Under the pieces are notes generated by a model. The model searched no databases and was not told where the DNA came from. It worked only from the letters and a program-made list of their open reading frames with translations. Source: an uncultured Bacilli bacterium (GTDB lineage Bacteria > Bacillota_I > Bacilli_A > RF39 > UBA660). Taken from it: a DNA stretch of 14,292 bases. The DNA is taken from the NCBI GenBank assembly GCA_910583745.1, contig CAJTZC010000030.1, positions 1-14,292 of the forward strand, given 5' to 3'. How positions within the stretch are numbered: the stretch's first letter is position 1; every line of letters starts with the position of its first letter. Shown piece after piece: positions 1 through 7,415 of the stretch. The position numbers and the translations under genes are program-made.

Positions 1-963
1 CGTACTTGCACTTCCATTTGCTCCTCCGAACATCCACCCTACATATTTTGCATCAGCATAGTTGGAATTCCATCTTTGGCCTGTCATTGCAAAACCTCTC
101 GTGTAGGTGTTAGTCCCAACAGCTCCTGTTCCATCATATTGCATTCTGATTGTTCCATTCCCATTGAAACGAATGATTCTCCACCACATGTCTTGACCAC
201 TTGCGTTTTTTCCAAATTTTATGTAGTTATTTGGTGCTGTTCCTCTAAAATAATAACTTGTCCCGTAGTCATCGGCCATGCTGTACAGTCCATTCGCCGT
301 TTCATCTGTCGTCGCTGGATTTGCGAAGTTCGTCGGATTTGTTTCACTTATCTTTAGGTTTAAATCTGCTAATTTGTCTTCTGTCGTCTGTTTCTTTGTG
401 CTTTCATTCAATGTAAATTTCGTTATAAATGTTGCATTTAAATCTGCTGTTTGGTCTATATCCGGTAAATCTTCAAATGTGATTCTTACTCTATATGTGT
501 ATGTGTGCCCTGCTGGTATATACAAATGGTCTGCCAATAGCTGTGTCGATGCACTTTCGCTTCTCGGCACATTTGCACTTACTGTCTCTACTGTCTTCCA
601 TTCTGCATTCTCTTCATCACTTTTCTCTTCCAATGTATAAGTCAACGATTCTGCCAAGTATGTATTAATTAGGTTATCCCAGCTTATCTTTGCATATCCA
701 TCTCTCGTTCCCGTGTTCTCGATGACTAATTCCTTCTCGATACTGTCTCCAAAGTTCCATGTGCCCTCTATGTTTTCTACTGTCTCATCGATATCTCTAA
801 ACGTCAAGGCTAAATCGCCACTTCTTATCGTAATCTTCTCTTGCTCATTCGTTCCCACTTGGGAGATAAAATATGCATAAGTCAGCGATGTCGTCAAGGC
901 GACTATCGATACACATAATACTATCAATGATATTACATTCTTTTTGCTTCTCTTTTCTTCCAT
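1..963 (-). CDS. Secreted TasA/CalY-like surface protein (3' end cut by window)
   Basis: An open frame of 321 codons without a stop runs from ATG at 963 off the left edge; only the start is present. AAAGGA and AAAGGT precede the ATG. Residues 1-31 look like a SipW-type signal: a charged start (EEKRSKK), a hydrophobic core, then TYAYF. IRSGDLALTF at about 46-55 matches the position of the TasA/camelysin signature after the cleavage site. Residues 56-190 read as a beta-rich extracellular domain with LVIENTGTRDGYAKI, a typical TasA-like stretch. From about 220 a second domain begins: YYFRG, NNYIKFGK, WWRIIRFNGNGTIRMQYDGT and YVGWMFGG. I recall this aromatic pattern from secreted proteins of uncultured gut Firmicutes and Mycoplasmatota; its function is unknown to me. 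A surface or matrix role is inferred. Plus-strand open frames over 76-640 are antisense shadows. Confidence 0.8.
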   Translation of the reverse strand, partial: MEEKRSKKNVISLIVLCVSIVALTTSLTYAYFISQVGTNEQEKITIRSGDLALTFRDIDETVENIEGTWNFGDSIEKELVIENTGTRDGYAKISWDNLINTYLAESLTYTLEEKSDEENAEWKTVETVSANVPRSESASTQLLADHLYIPAGHTYTYRVRITFEDLPDIDQTADLNATFITKFTLNESTKKQTTEDKLADLNLKISETNPTNFANPATTDETANGLYSMADDYGTSYYFRGTAPNNYIKFGKNASGQDMWWRIIRFNGNGTIRMQYDGTGAVGTNTYTRGFAMTGQRWNSNYADAKYVGWMFGGANGSAST

Positions 964-993
964 ACCTTTGGTTCCTTTCTTTCTACTCAGTCT

Positions 994-1021
994 ATCATAC
1001 ATGTTTTGAAAATTGTGTCGA
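994..1021 (-). promoter_or_regulatory. Promoter of the secreted-protein gene
   Basis: On the minus strand TCGACA (1021-1016) and TATGAT (999-994) are separated by 16 bases. Each hexamer is one base from consensus. Transcription would start near 987, giving a leader of about 24 bases that holds the ribosome binding site. A weaker alternative lies upstream in the same gap. Confidence 0.5.
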
Positions 1022-1140
1022 TTCGTAATCATGTGATTTGAAACGTTGTACTTATTTTGTGAGTATTGTCTATGCTATAAGTTTATAACAAATGCGTCTT
1101 AAAAGCAAGCATATGGATGACACTTTCTAGTAAATTGGCA

Positions 1141-1168
1141 AAAAAAATACACGGATTGTGTATTTTTG
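1141..1168 (-). terminator. Intrinsic terminator after gap
   Basis: Directly after the gap stop codon the minus strand reads AAAAATACAC, a 5-base loop, then GTGTATTTTT extended by more T. The 10-bp stem (1167-1158 with 1152-1143) and T run fit an intrinsic terminator. It separates gap from the secreted-protein gene. Confidence 0.8.
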
Positions 1169-2179
1169 CTAAATCGTCTTTACAAAGTGCTTCATCGTGC
1201 GTATCATCTGAGAGGTATAGCCGAGTTCGTTGTCGTACCAAGCGACGACTTTGACGAGTTCTCCCTCATCTGTTTTTAGAACTTCTGTCAAAAGGCCGTC
1301 TACGAGAGCTCCGACTGTCTCGCCGACGATGTCACTGGAAACGACTGGGTCCATCGTGAATGCGAGGACTTCTCTGTCGGCTCTCTTTGAAAAGATTTCA
1401 TTTATCTCTTCTTTCGAAGTATTCTTTTTTAATTTGAGTGTTAAGTCGATTAAAGAACCGTCTCCGACTGGTACGCGAAGGGCGCTTCCTAAGAGTTTTC
1501 CCTCTAAATCGGGGATGACTTTGCCTATTGCTGTGGCCGCTCCTGTCGAGGAAGGGATGATGTTCAATGCACAAGCACGGCCTCGTCTCGTCATGTACCC
1601 TTTTTTGTGTTGTACGTCGAGGTTGACTTGGTCATTTGTATAGGCGTGCACTGTCGTCATGTATCCCGATTCGATGCCAAATTCACTGTTTAAAACATTT
1701 AGTATGGGCGCGAGGCAATTCGTAGTACAGCTGGCTGCACTGATGACTTCTTCGTGGCCGTTTAATTCGGTCTCGTTGACACCGTAGACGATGGTCTTCA
1801 TCTCCCCTTTTCCTGGAGCACTGATGACGACATGTTTTGCGCCTGCTTCGATGTGTTTCTTGGCGTCTTCCAACTTCGTATAAACGCCTGTACACTCTAA
1901 AACGATATCGATGTCTAACTCAGCCCATGGGAGTTCGCTTGCGTCTTTTATGGCGTATACTTTTGTGTGTTGGGTACCGCATATGATTTCTCCCTCTTTC
2001 ACTTGTACCTCAAGTCCTAATCTTCCGTGAATCGTATCGTATTTTAAGAGATACGCGAGGTCTTCTGCAGAAGAGAGGTCATTTATGGCGACGACTTCTA
2101 AATCGTTGTCGTCTAAAAGTTCTTTGTAAGCCAATCTTCCGATTCGGCCAAATCCGTTTATTGCTATTTTCTTTTTCAT
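1169..2179 (-). CDS. gap: Glyceraldehyde-3-phosphate dehydrogenase, NAD-type
   Basis: A complete 336-residue GAPDH, normal length for the family. It oxidises glyceraldehyde 3-phosphate to 1,3-bisphosphoglycerate in cytosolic glycolysis. The Rossmann start NGFGRIGR is at 8-15, and AIND at 31-34 places the acidic residue that favours NAD. The catalytic cysteine is Cys151 in SCTTN with His178 in VHAYTNDQ. The C-terminal YDNELGY is at 315-321. The start is ATG 2179, 9 bases after AAGGA; an in-frame start 14 codons upstream (2221) lies inside the preceding gene and would add residues absent from the family. It follows the kinase-like gene by 22 bases without a terminator, so co-transcription is likely. 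A strong terminator follows its stop. Confidence 0.97.
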   Translation of the reverse strand: MKKKIAINGFGRIGRLAYKELLDDNDLEVVAINDLSSAEDLAYLLKYDTIHGRLGLEVQVKEGEIICGTQHTKVYAIKDASELPWAELDIDIVLECTGVYTKLEDAKKHIEAGAKHVVISAPGKGEMKTIVYGVNETELNGHEEVISAASCTTNCLAPILNVLNSEFGIESGYMTTVHAYTNDQVNLDVQHKKGYMTRRGRACALNIIPSSTGAATAIGKVIPDLEGKLLGSALRVPVGDGSLIDLTLKLKKNTSKEEINEIFSKRADREVLAFTMDPVVSSDIVGETVGALVDGLLTEVLKTDEGELVKVVAWYDNELGYTSQMIRTMKHFVKTI

Positions 2180-2201
2180 CGTTTTTCCTTCTTTCATTTC
2201 C

Positions 2202-3854
2202 TTATTCGTATATGCTTCCACCGATAAATTCTCTCAACGTGTTGTCGTCTTCTATGTATTCACTCGATATCGGGAAGAAGTTTCTCAGTATGCACAACAA
2301 TCTCTTTGCCTCTTCGTAATAAGGTGAAGTCGGCAAGATGCTGTAGAGTAATGGTTCTGCGAAGACTCTCAGGATTCCCAATTCGTACGTATATGCTGTG
2401 TTTAAGACTGCATTGATGTCTCCTGTATAAGGGAAGATGTATTTCTCTTCACCTTGTTTGACTTTATGCCATGTGCTCAAAGTATGTTCGACATTGAACC
2501 CTCTTACTCGATTGTCGCGCACGATTCTTCGAATCAGTCTCATGTCAGTCGTGGAGAGATGGTTGTGCTTGTCAATGCTGAGTGGTGTCAGAGGACAGAC
2601 AAATACTTTGTATTTATTCTCTCTCTTTATGCTCTTCGTCATTTCGTCGTTGAGACAGTGTAGGCCTTCTATCAACAATACATTCTCCTCTGTGAGTTTG
2701 ATCGGGTCTTTTTTGTATTCTTTTTCACCCGTTAAAAAGTTGAATGTTGGCATGGAAACGCTTTTTCCTGCGAGTAGGTCTTTCATTTGAGTATTGAATA
2801 AGTCTAAATCGATAGCTTCTAAGCATTCGAAGTCGTAGACGCCGAACTTATCTTTCGGACAGTCGACTCTCTCTTTAAAGTAGTCATCAGCACTTACTAC
2901 GATAGGTTTTACTCCAAACGTCTCGAGGTACGTACACATTCTGTGAGCGCTTGTCGTCTTCCCTGAACTACTCGGTCCTCCAATCAGTATGAGTTTGACT
3001 TCCTTACACTTTTTAGAGATGTCTTTTGCAATGCTTGCGAGGGAATCGTTTATCAAAATGTTATTCATTTTGATAAACATTTGAATATTCGACTCTGATA
3101 CGATTTTGTTCAACCCTGCCGCATACGAGACATCCATTCTATTGGCCCATTTGCTGAACTTGTCTAATTCTCTATGGATTTTTTCGTTGTAGTTGTATTG
3201 TGGCACTTTGTCTCCAGAATCGATGTGTGGATACATCAAGGCGACAGAACTTTTATCGATTCGTATGATATCGAACAGGGTAAACTCGCCTGTACTCATC
3301 GGCATGTCTGTGTAGAAGTAATTATAATTGTGGTTGATTTCGAATAATTCCACAAAATTGTTCGGTATATTTTGGATATTGGTCGCTTTTTCTGCATCTC
3401 CAGTCGATAAATAATATTTTATCGCGTCTTGTTTTCTCGTGACACATTTTTTGATGGTATAATCGTAATTGACTATCTCGTGCATTTTGTTTTTTAATTC
3501 TTCGATATCTTTGTCCGAAAGTTTTTTGTCTATCTCGGCATAGACACCTTTGTCGATGGAATACTTGAAATATACTGTTTTATTCCAAAGTGCTTTCACA
3601 GCGAGAATCATTATAAACTTTAATCCCGCTTGATACATTTTGTTTCCTTCTAGACAGCTGTAGTCAAAGAAATCGACGCGCGTTTCCTCTGTAATCTTCG
3701 TGTCGAAGTCGACGATCATTTCGCCCATCTTTGCTCCTACGACGTCTTTACCTGTCACTTTTTTGTAGTCGTGAACTAATTCTCCAACATTGGTTCCCAT
3801 ATCGCAGTTTAAACTGAAAAGATTGTTGATGTTCACATTTATTTTTGTACCCAT
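2202..3854 (-). CDS. TGS-domain nucleoside kinase (uridine kinase family)
   Basis: A 550-residue fusion protein. Residues 1-70 resemble a TGS domain (GTKINVNIN, AKMGEMIVDFDTKI). Residues 70-270 resemble the editing-domain region of threonyl-tRNA synthetase, with YQAGLKFIMILAVKALW near the beginning. Residues 285-500 form a P-loop kinase of the uridine kinase/phosphoribulokinase family: Walker A GGPSSSGKT at about 292-300, SADDYF at 321-326, LLIEGLHCLN at about 393-402, and TDMRLIRRIVRDNRVRG after that. Such fusions are known in clostridia and Bacilli and are annotated as nucleoside kinases; the substrate is not proven. ATG 3854 is chosen because AAGGA lies 9 bases upstream; the ATG at 3863 directly abuts the same AAGGA. 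It has its own extended -10 promoter but also follows whiA with no clear terminator. Confidence 0.85.
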   Translation of the reverse strand: MGTKINVNINNLFSLNCDMGTNVGELVHDYKKVTGKDVVGAKMGEMIVDFDTKITEETRVDFFDYSCLEGNKMYQAGLKFIMILAVKALWNKTVYFKYSIDKGVYAEIDKKLSDKDIEELKNKMHEIVNYDYTIKKCVTRKQDAIKYYLSTGDAEKATNIQNIPNNFVELFEINHNYNYFYTDMPMSTGEFTLFDIIRIDKSSVALMYPHIDSGDKVPQYNYNEKIHRELDKFSKWANRMDVSYAAGLNKIVSESNIQMFIKMNNILINDSLASIAKDISKKCKEVKLILIGGPSSSGKTTSAHRMCTYLETFGVKPIVVSADDYFKERVDCPKDKFGVYDFECLEAIDLDLFNTQMKDLLAGKSVSMPTFNFLTGEKEYKKDPIKLTEENVLLIEGLHCLNDEMTKSIKRENKYKVFVCPLTPLSIDKHNHLSTTDMRLIRRIVRDNRVRGFNVEHTLSTWHKVKQGEEKYIFPYTGDINAVLNTAYTYELGILRVFAEPLLYSILPTSPYYEEAKRLLCILRNFFPISSEYIEDDNTLREFIGGSIYE

Positions 3855-3878
3855 TTTTATCATTCCTTACTATAGAAT

Positions 3879-3887
3879 AGTATACCA
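3879..3887 (-). promoter_or_regulatory. Extended -10 promoter of the nucleoside kinase-gap pair
   Basis: The minus strand reads TGGTATACT, an extended -10 (TGn before a hexamer one base from TATAAT). No good -35 hexamer stands 16-18 bases upstream. Initiation near 3872 would leave a very short leader before AAGGA and ATG 3854. Confidence 0.5.
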
Positions 3888-3943
3888 TATTTCACGCAAA
3901 AGTTTTTAAGATTTTTTCGACAAGTGTAAAATAAAAACAAGAG

Positions 3944-4843
3944 TTACTTTTCCAAGGAACTCATTATTTTTTCGTAGACTTTATTTATTTTTCTAAAGTG
4001 ATGGTTGACGTAGGATTTGGAAACTTTTTTATCGACTTCTTTGCTGATGATGTCTGCGAGAGTCTGGAAAGATTCTTCCGGATATTTTAGTCTGTATTCT
4101 GCGACGAGTTTCGTCTTGTCGTCTAAAAGAGACATGTAATCGTTTTCTTTGATGTATTTAATCCTGCTCAATTGTTTATCACTTGTCGATAATGATTTTT
4201 CTAGATTGGCTTGTTCACAGTTGTTCAATCTGTTTACCATGTTGGCATGGTCTCTATAAATTCGGATATCTTCGAAATAGAATAGCGCATTGACCGCGCC
4301 GAGGAGTTTTAGAAAGTCGCTGATTTCCTCGCCGGATTTTAAATAGAGCATGTAGTTTTTTTCTCTCTTTAATAGTTTAAAATTGTAATTTAAATCTTGC
4401 AAAATCGCGAGTATCTTTTTCGCTTTGTCTTCTTCTTGAAACGTCATTTCTAAATGGTAGCCACTTTTCTTAGGGTCGTTTAGACTCCCTGCCGCGAGAA
4501 AAACTCCTTTTAAGAAAGAGACGATGCTCTCTTCATCTGCAAAGGTGATATTGTCTAGTTCTTCTTCAAACAGACCTTCCGCATCGGTCAATTCAAAAAT
4601 AAAGTATCGTTTCGCTTTGAATTTCTTAATCGTTCTGACGGTCGTCTTTACTTCTTTGTGATAACAGTATTTTATCGTTTTGAAAAGTTTTTGAGCCGTA
4701 TTGCTGTTTTCTAAAGACAGGTAGAGTTTGTCTCCTACCGTTTCAGCATTGATAAAGAGATAGCCTAAGAATAAGTTTCTATTTTCTAATTCGTTGAGGG
4801 GATGCGATGTGATTTCATCTTTTACTTTGGCAGAGAATGTCAT
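3944..4843 (-). CDS. whiA: WhiA-family DNA-binding protein
   Basis: A 299-residue WhiA. The family joins a degenerate LAGLIDADG homing-endonuclease fold to a C-terminal helix-turn-helix. In Bacillus it affects division and chromosome segregation; in Streptomyces it is a sporulation regulator. Seen here: FLKGVFLAAGSLNDPKKSGY at 110-129 (LAGLIDADG-like), RLNNCEQANLEK at 205-216 (a WhiA signature) and a helix-turn-helix region with LADIISKEV and SKSYVNHHFRKI near 262-286. ATG 4843 is chosen because GGAAGGTG lies 6 bases upstream; a GTG at 4852 inside yvcK lacks such a site. The ATG begins one base after the yvcK TGA, so translation is probably coupled. Confidence 0.93.
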   Translation of the reverse strand: MTFSAKVKDEITSHPLNELENRNLFLGYLFINAETVGDKLYLSLENSNTAQKLFKTIKYCYHKEVKTTVRTIKKFKAKRYFIFELTDAEGLFEEELDNITFADEESIVSFLKGVFLAAGSLNDPKKSGYHLEMTFQEEDKAKKILAILQDLNYNFKLLKREKNYMLYLKSGEEISDFLKLLGAVNALFYFEDIRIYRDHANMVNRLNNCEQANLEKSLSTSDKQLSRIKYIKENDYMSLLDDKTKLVAEYRLKYPEESFQTLADIISKEVDKKVSKSYVNHHFRKINKVYEKIMSSLEK

Positions 4844-4844
4844 A

Positions 4845-5795
4845 TCATTCACCTTCCATCAAGTAAGAAAATATCAGGTAAGCCGTTTTCATCGCATTGT
4901 GTCTTATCATTCCTTTCTCAACAGAGAAGATTTTGTCGGAGATTAGTCTTACACCTAGGCTGTCTATCTTTTTAGAATCTAAGGTCACTAAGTCTTTTTT
5001 CTCTAAAGAGGAATATTTCTGCACTATCTCTTTATCGATTTCGGCATCGTTCGCGATGACGATGTCTACTTTTCTGTCTTCGAGGTGTTCGTTTAATTTC
5101 TCGATATGGTCGGATACTGTGTATCCGTCAGTCTCTCCCGGTTGTGTCACTAGGTTTGAGATATACATAATGGGCGCGTCGGAATTCTTAATTGCCCTTT
5201 TGATGTCGGGGACAATGAGGTGCGGTAGAATGCTTGTATAGAGACTTCCTGAGCTTAATAGGATTAAATCTGCTTCTTCTATCTTTTCGATGACCTCTTT
5301 GCTGACATTGACATTGTGGTCATATTTTAATTTTTTTATGTGTTTCACATTTTGACTGACAGATTCTTCTCCTAAAAATTCTTTGCCGTGTTCATCTTCT
5401 CCGATGAGTTCGACTTTTTCTGTCGTGAGCGGCAAAATCGTGCCCTTGATGTTTAACAACTTACACATATATTCTGTGGCAGAGGCGAGGTCTCCTTTTA
5501 AATCGATAAGCGCTGTAAGCAATATATTCTTTATCGGATGATTTTGTAAAAAAGATTCTTTTGTAAATCTATAACTCAGTAAATCTTTAAAATCATCGTC
5601 TATGTTTGCCATCGAAAGCAAAACTTGGCCTACATCTCCTACCGCGGGAATATCGAATTCTCTTTTGAGCTGTCCCGTACTGCTTCCATTATCTGATACC
5701 GCGATGATTGCCGTCACGTCGACTGGGAACATTTTTAATCCAGAGAGCAGACAAGAGATGCCCGTTCCTCCTCCTAAAATTACTATTTTTTTCAT
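4845..5795 (-). CDS. yvcK: YvcK-type protein (UPF0052/CofD-like)
   Basis: A 316-residue YvcK homologue, near the usual length. The family binds UDP-sugars and is needed in Bacillus for growth on gluconeogenic carbon sources and normal cell shape. The nucleotide-binding start MKKIVILGGGTGISCLLSGL is at 1-20, SDNGSSTGQLKREF at 34-47, and GDVGQVLLSMAN at 53-64. SGSLYTSILPHLIV is at 182-195 and SNLVTQPGETDGYTVSDH at 213-230. Two blocks diverge from the usual forms I know, DDGGSSGRLR and GPGSLYTS. ATG 5795 follows GGTGAT by 4 bases; the ATG at 5807 has no ribosome binding site. It sits at the head of a transcript with whiA. RapZ, its usual neighbour, is not upstream. Confidence 0.92.
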   Translation of the reverse strand: MKKIVILGGGTGISCLLSGLKMFPVDVTAIIAVSDNGSSTGQLKREFDIPAVGDVGQVLLSMANIDDDFKDLLSYRFTKESFLQNHPIKNILLTALIDLKGDLASATEYMCKLLNIKGTILPLTTEKVELIGEDEHGKEFLGEESVSQNVKHIKKLKYDHNVNVSKEVIEKIEEADLILLSSGSLYTSILPHLIVPDIKRAIKNSDAPIMYISNLVTQPGETDGYTVSDHIEKLNEHLEDRKVDIVIANDAEIDKEIVQKYSSLEKKDLVTLDSKKIDSLGVRLISDKIFSVEKGMIRHNAMKTAYLIFSYLMEGE

Positions 5796-5817
5796 GAGTA
5801 TCACCATCCATTAAAAT

Positions 5818-5826
5818 ATTATATCA
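5818..5826 (-). promoter_or_regulatory. Extended -10 promoter of yvcK-whiA
   Basis: The minus strand reads TGATATAAT, a perfect -10 with the TGn extension, about 22 bases before ATG 5795. No convincing -35 hexamer is visible. This gives yvcK an independent promoter. Confidence 0.6.
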
Positions 5827-5863
5827 CGTCGAGAAAAATAATGTTATAAATTTTGCATAAGAA

Positions 5864-5883
5864 AACTGACACGAGGTCAGTTT
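5864..5883 (-). terminator. Intrinsic terminator after the carrier gene
   Basis: An 8-bp stem AAACTGAC / GTCAGTTT with a 5-base loop lies 20 bases after the carrier stop. On the minus strand it continues as TCTTATG, a moderate T run. It separates the carrier from yvcK. Confidence 0.6.
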
Positions 5884-5903
5884 CATTTTCTTGTAAATAC
5901 AAG

Positions 5904-7307
5904 TTATGCAATAATCAAGATGATTATTATCGAAATGACAAGTATTGCTAGCAAGAATTTCCAAATAAATTTCATCCAATCTTTGTACTTGATGTCTAAA
6001 TAAGATAGACCGACCATCAAGATGATACTAGATGGAACAAAGAATGATGCCAAGCCGAATGCCATCTGTATGATTAATACTATAGCGCTCTTCACTTCCG
6101 CGAATGCAGTCGCATAGTATGAGCCTGTCAGAGTGACAACGTATGGAACTTCGACAGCAAATGCAGATGTCACCAATGAGCCTAGGTAAACTAGCATTGA
6201 ATTGAAGCCTTCAGCCCATCCCGTAATCCAGTTTATGATTGCTGGAAGAACTGGGAATGTATAGTTGAAAATGATAATTGTATAGACTGCAAGCATTACT
6301 GCAACTAGTTTGCTGCTCTTTTTGACTCCCTGACCGTAGCTTTCAAGCACTTCGCCTAAAGGTACACGGCCGAACCAGTGAATAAATACTGTCGCCAAAA
6401 CTATGACTTTTTGTATTGTGTAAATGTCCCATTTGCCAAAAGGCAGAAGTTCTCCGAAGACGTAAGTCATAATAGGTACTTTGAAGATTCTGAAGTCATT
6501 TATCCACATTGTGATGTCTTCAAAAATCGTTATTTCCCAAGTACTCCAAGGTAAGTATGCTAATACAGTGACCAATACGAAAAGTATAATACCCATCACA
6601 TATGGCCATGTCTTAGGTGCTTTCTTAGATTCAGTTGGGGCACCGACTTCAAACAGGTCGTATTCTTCAAATTTTTTCTTATCCTTTTGGTTTCTCAATC
6701 TGATGATTGTGAATGCTGCTAAAAGGATAAATGCTAATACGAACAGAATCGTCTGTGTCGTCAGTACATCGGCTGCTTCGACTCCAAGTTTTGAAGTCAA
6801 TTCACCAGCCATTTTTGTACTAAACGTGCTACCTATTGTTCCGACTAACAATCCTCCGAATGTCGCGACGAATGCCGAAATTTTGTCGACTTTCATCTTA
6901 TTCAATATAGAAATAACAAACGGAATGAACGCTATCAATGGGAAATATTCGTTCGTTAAACTACACAGAATTGCGAAGATTAGGGAAATCACTAGTACAG
7001 TAGGGATTTCGCATCCTTTTAATTTCTCGCTAATATTCATGACCAATTGTCGGTATCCTGCTCGCTTTGAAAGGACCTGGTAAAACCCACCTAAAACAAA
7101 CAAGAAAGTTACTAAAACAGAAAAGTAGTATATACCTAAGAGACTATATTCTAAAAAGGTCGAAATGCCTATTCTATTTAGTCCTTGAGATACAAATTCT
7201 GTTCCTGAAAAATAACCGATTGGTACGAACCACGTTAGTAGAGCTGATACCAAAACCATTATTCCTGACAACTTAATCAAGTCATATTTTTCAAAAAATT
7301 TTTTCAT
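5904..7307 (-). CDS. DcuC/YfcC-like multi-pass carrier
   Basis: A 467-residue integral membrane protein with about 11-12 hydrophobic segments, for example near 12-32, 52-78, 101-135, 143-161, 183-203, 234-254, 299-312, 333-357, 371-394, 405-435 and 447-466. A charged cytosolic loop at 204-232 (RNQKDKKKFEEYD) splits it into halves. Two-half organisation, GGLLVGTIGSTFSTKMAG in the first half and FVPSSIILMVGLSYLDIKY near the end resemble the YfcC/DcuC anaerobic C4-dicarboxylate carrier group of the ion-transporter superfamily. The substrate cannot be read from the sequence; a dicarboxylate or amino acid is plausible. ATG 7307 follows AGGAGGAG closely, so the start is secure. It is a single-gene unit with its own promoter and terminator. 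The plus-strand frame at 6481-7083 is an antisense shadow. Confidence 0.65.
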   Translation of the reverse strand: MKKFFEKYDLIKLSGIMVLVSALLTWFVPIGYFSGTEFVSQGLNRIGISTFLEYSLLGIYYFSVLVTFLFVLGGFYQVLSKRAGYRQLVMNISEKLKGCEIPTVLVISLIFAILCSLTNEYFPLIAFIPFVISILNKMKVDKISAFVATFGGLLVGTIGSTFSTKMAGELTSKLGVEAADVLTTQTILFVLAFILLAAFTIIRLRNQKDKKKFEEYDLFEVGAPTESKKAPKTWPYVMGIILFVLVTVLAYLPWSTWEITIFEDITMWINDFRIFKVPIMTYVFGELLPFGKWDIYTIQKVIVLATVFIHWFGRVPLGEVLESYGQGVKKSSKLVAVMLAVYTIIIFNYTFPVLPAIINWITGWAEGFNSMLVYLGSLVTSAFAVEVPYVVTLTGSYYATAFAEVKSAIVLIIQMAFGLASFFVPSSIILMVGLSYLDIKYKDWMKFIWKFLLAILVISIIIILIIA

Positions 7308-7325
7308 AACTCTCCTCCTAGATAA

Positions 7326-7334
7326 ATTATATCA
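7326..7334 (-). promoter_or_regulatory. Extended -10 promoter of the carrier gene
   Basis: The minus strand reads TGATATAAT, identical to the element before yvcK. TTGTGT lies 18 bases upstream as a poor -35. The start of transcription would fall just ahead of the AGGAGGAG ribosome binding site. Confidence 0.6.
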
Positions 7335-7382
7335 TAAACGATGAGTAAAACACAACGTGAAATCGACGTTTTTGCCCTATAA

Positions 7383-7415
7383 TTTTTGTAAAAAAAAGAG
7401 TCTAATGGTTAGACT
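7383..7415 (-). terminator. Intrinsic terminator of the paralogous membrane-protein operon
   Basis: The minus strand reads AGTCTAA, CCA, TTAGACT, then C and a run of nine T. The stem spans 7415-7399. The TAG stop of the last gene (7416-7414) overlaps the foot of the stem. Confidence 0.8.

Noticed and set aside
76..640. Two plus-strand open frames
   Set aside because: They are antisense to a minus-strand frame that stays open for 321 codons with a ribosome binding site, signal peptide and recognisable domains.
2180..2221. Fourteen-residue N-terminal extension of GAPDH
   Set aside because: It would overlap the kinase gene and precede the conserved family start; ATG 2179 has its own ribosome binding site.
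3864..3943. Terminator between whiA and the nucleoside kinase
   Set aside because: T-rich stretches occur but no inverted repeat of useful length precedes them on the minus strand.
6481..7083. A 200-codon plus-strand open frame
   Set aside because: It lies wholly opposite the carrier gene, lacks a ribosome binding site and its translation resembles no protein family.
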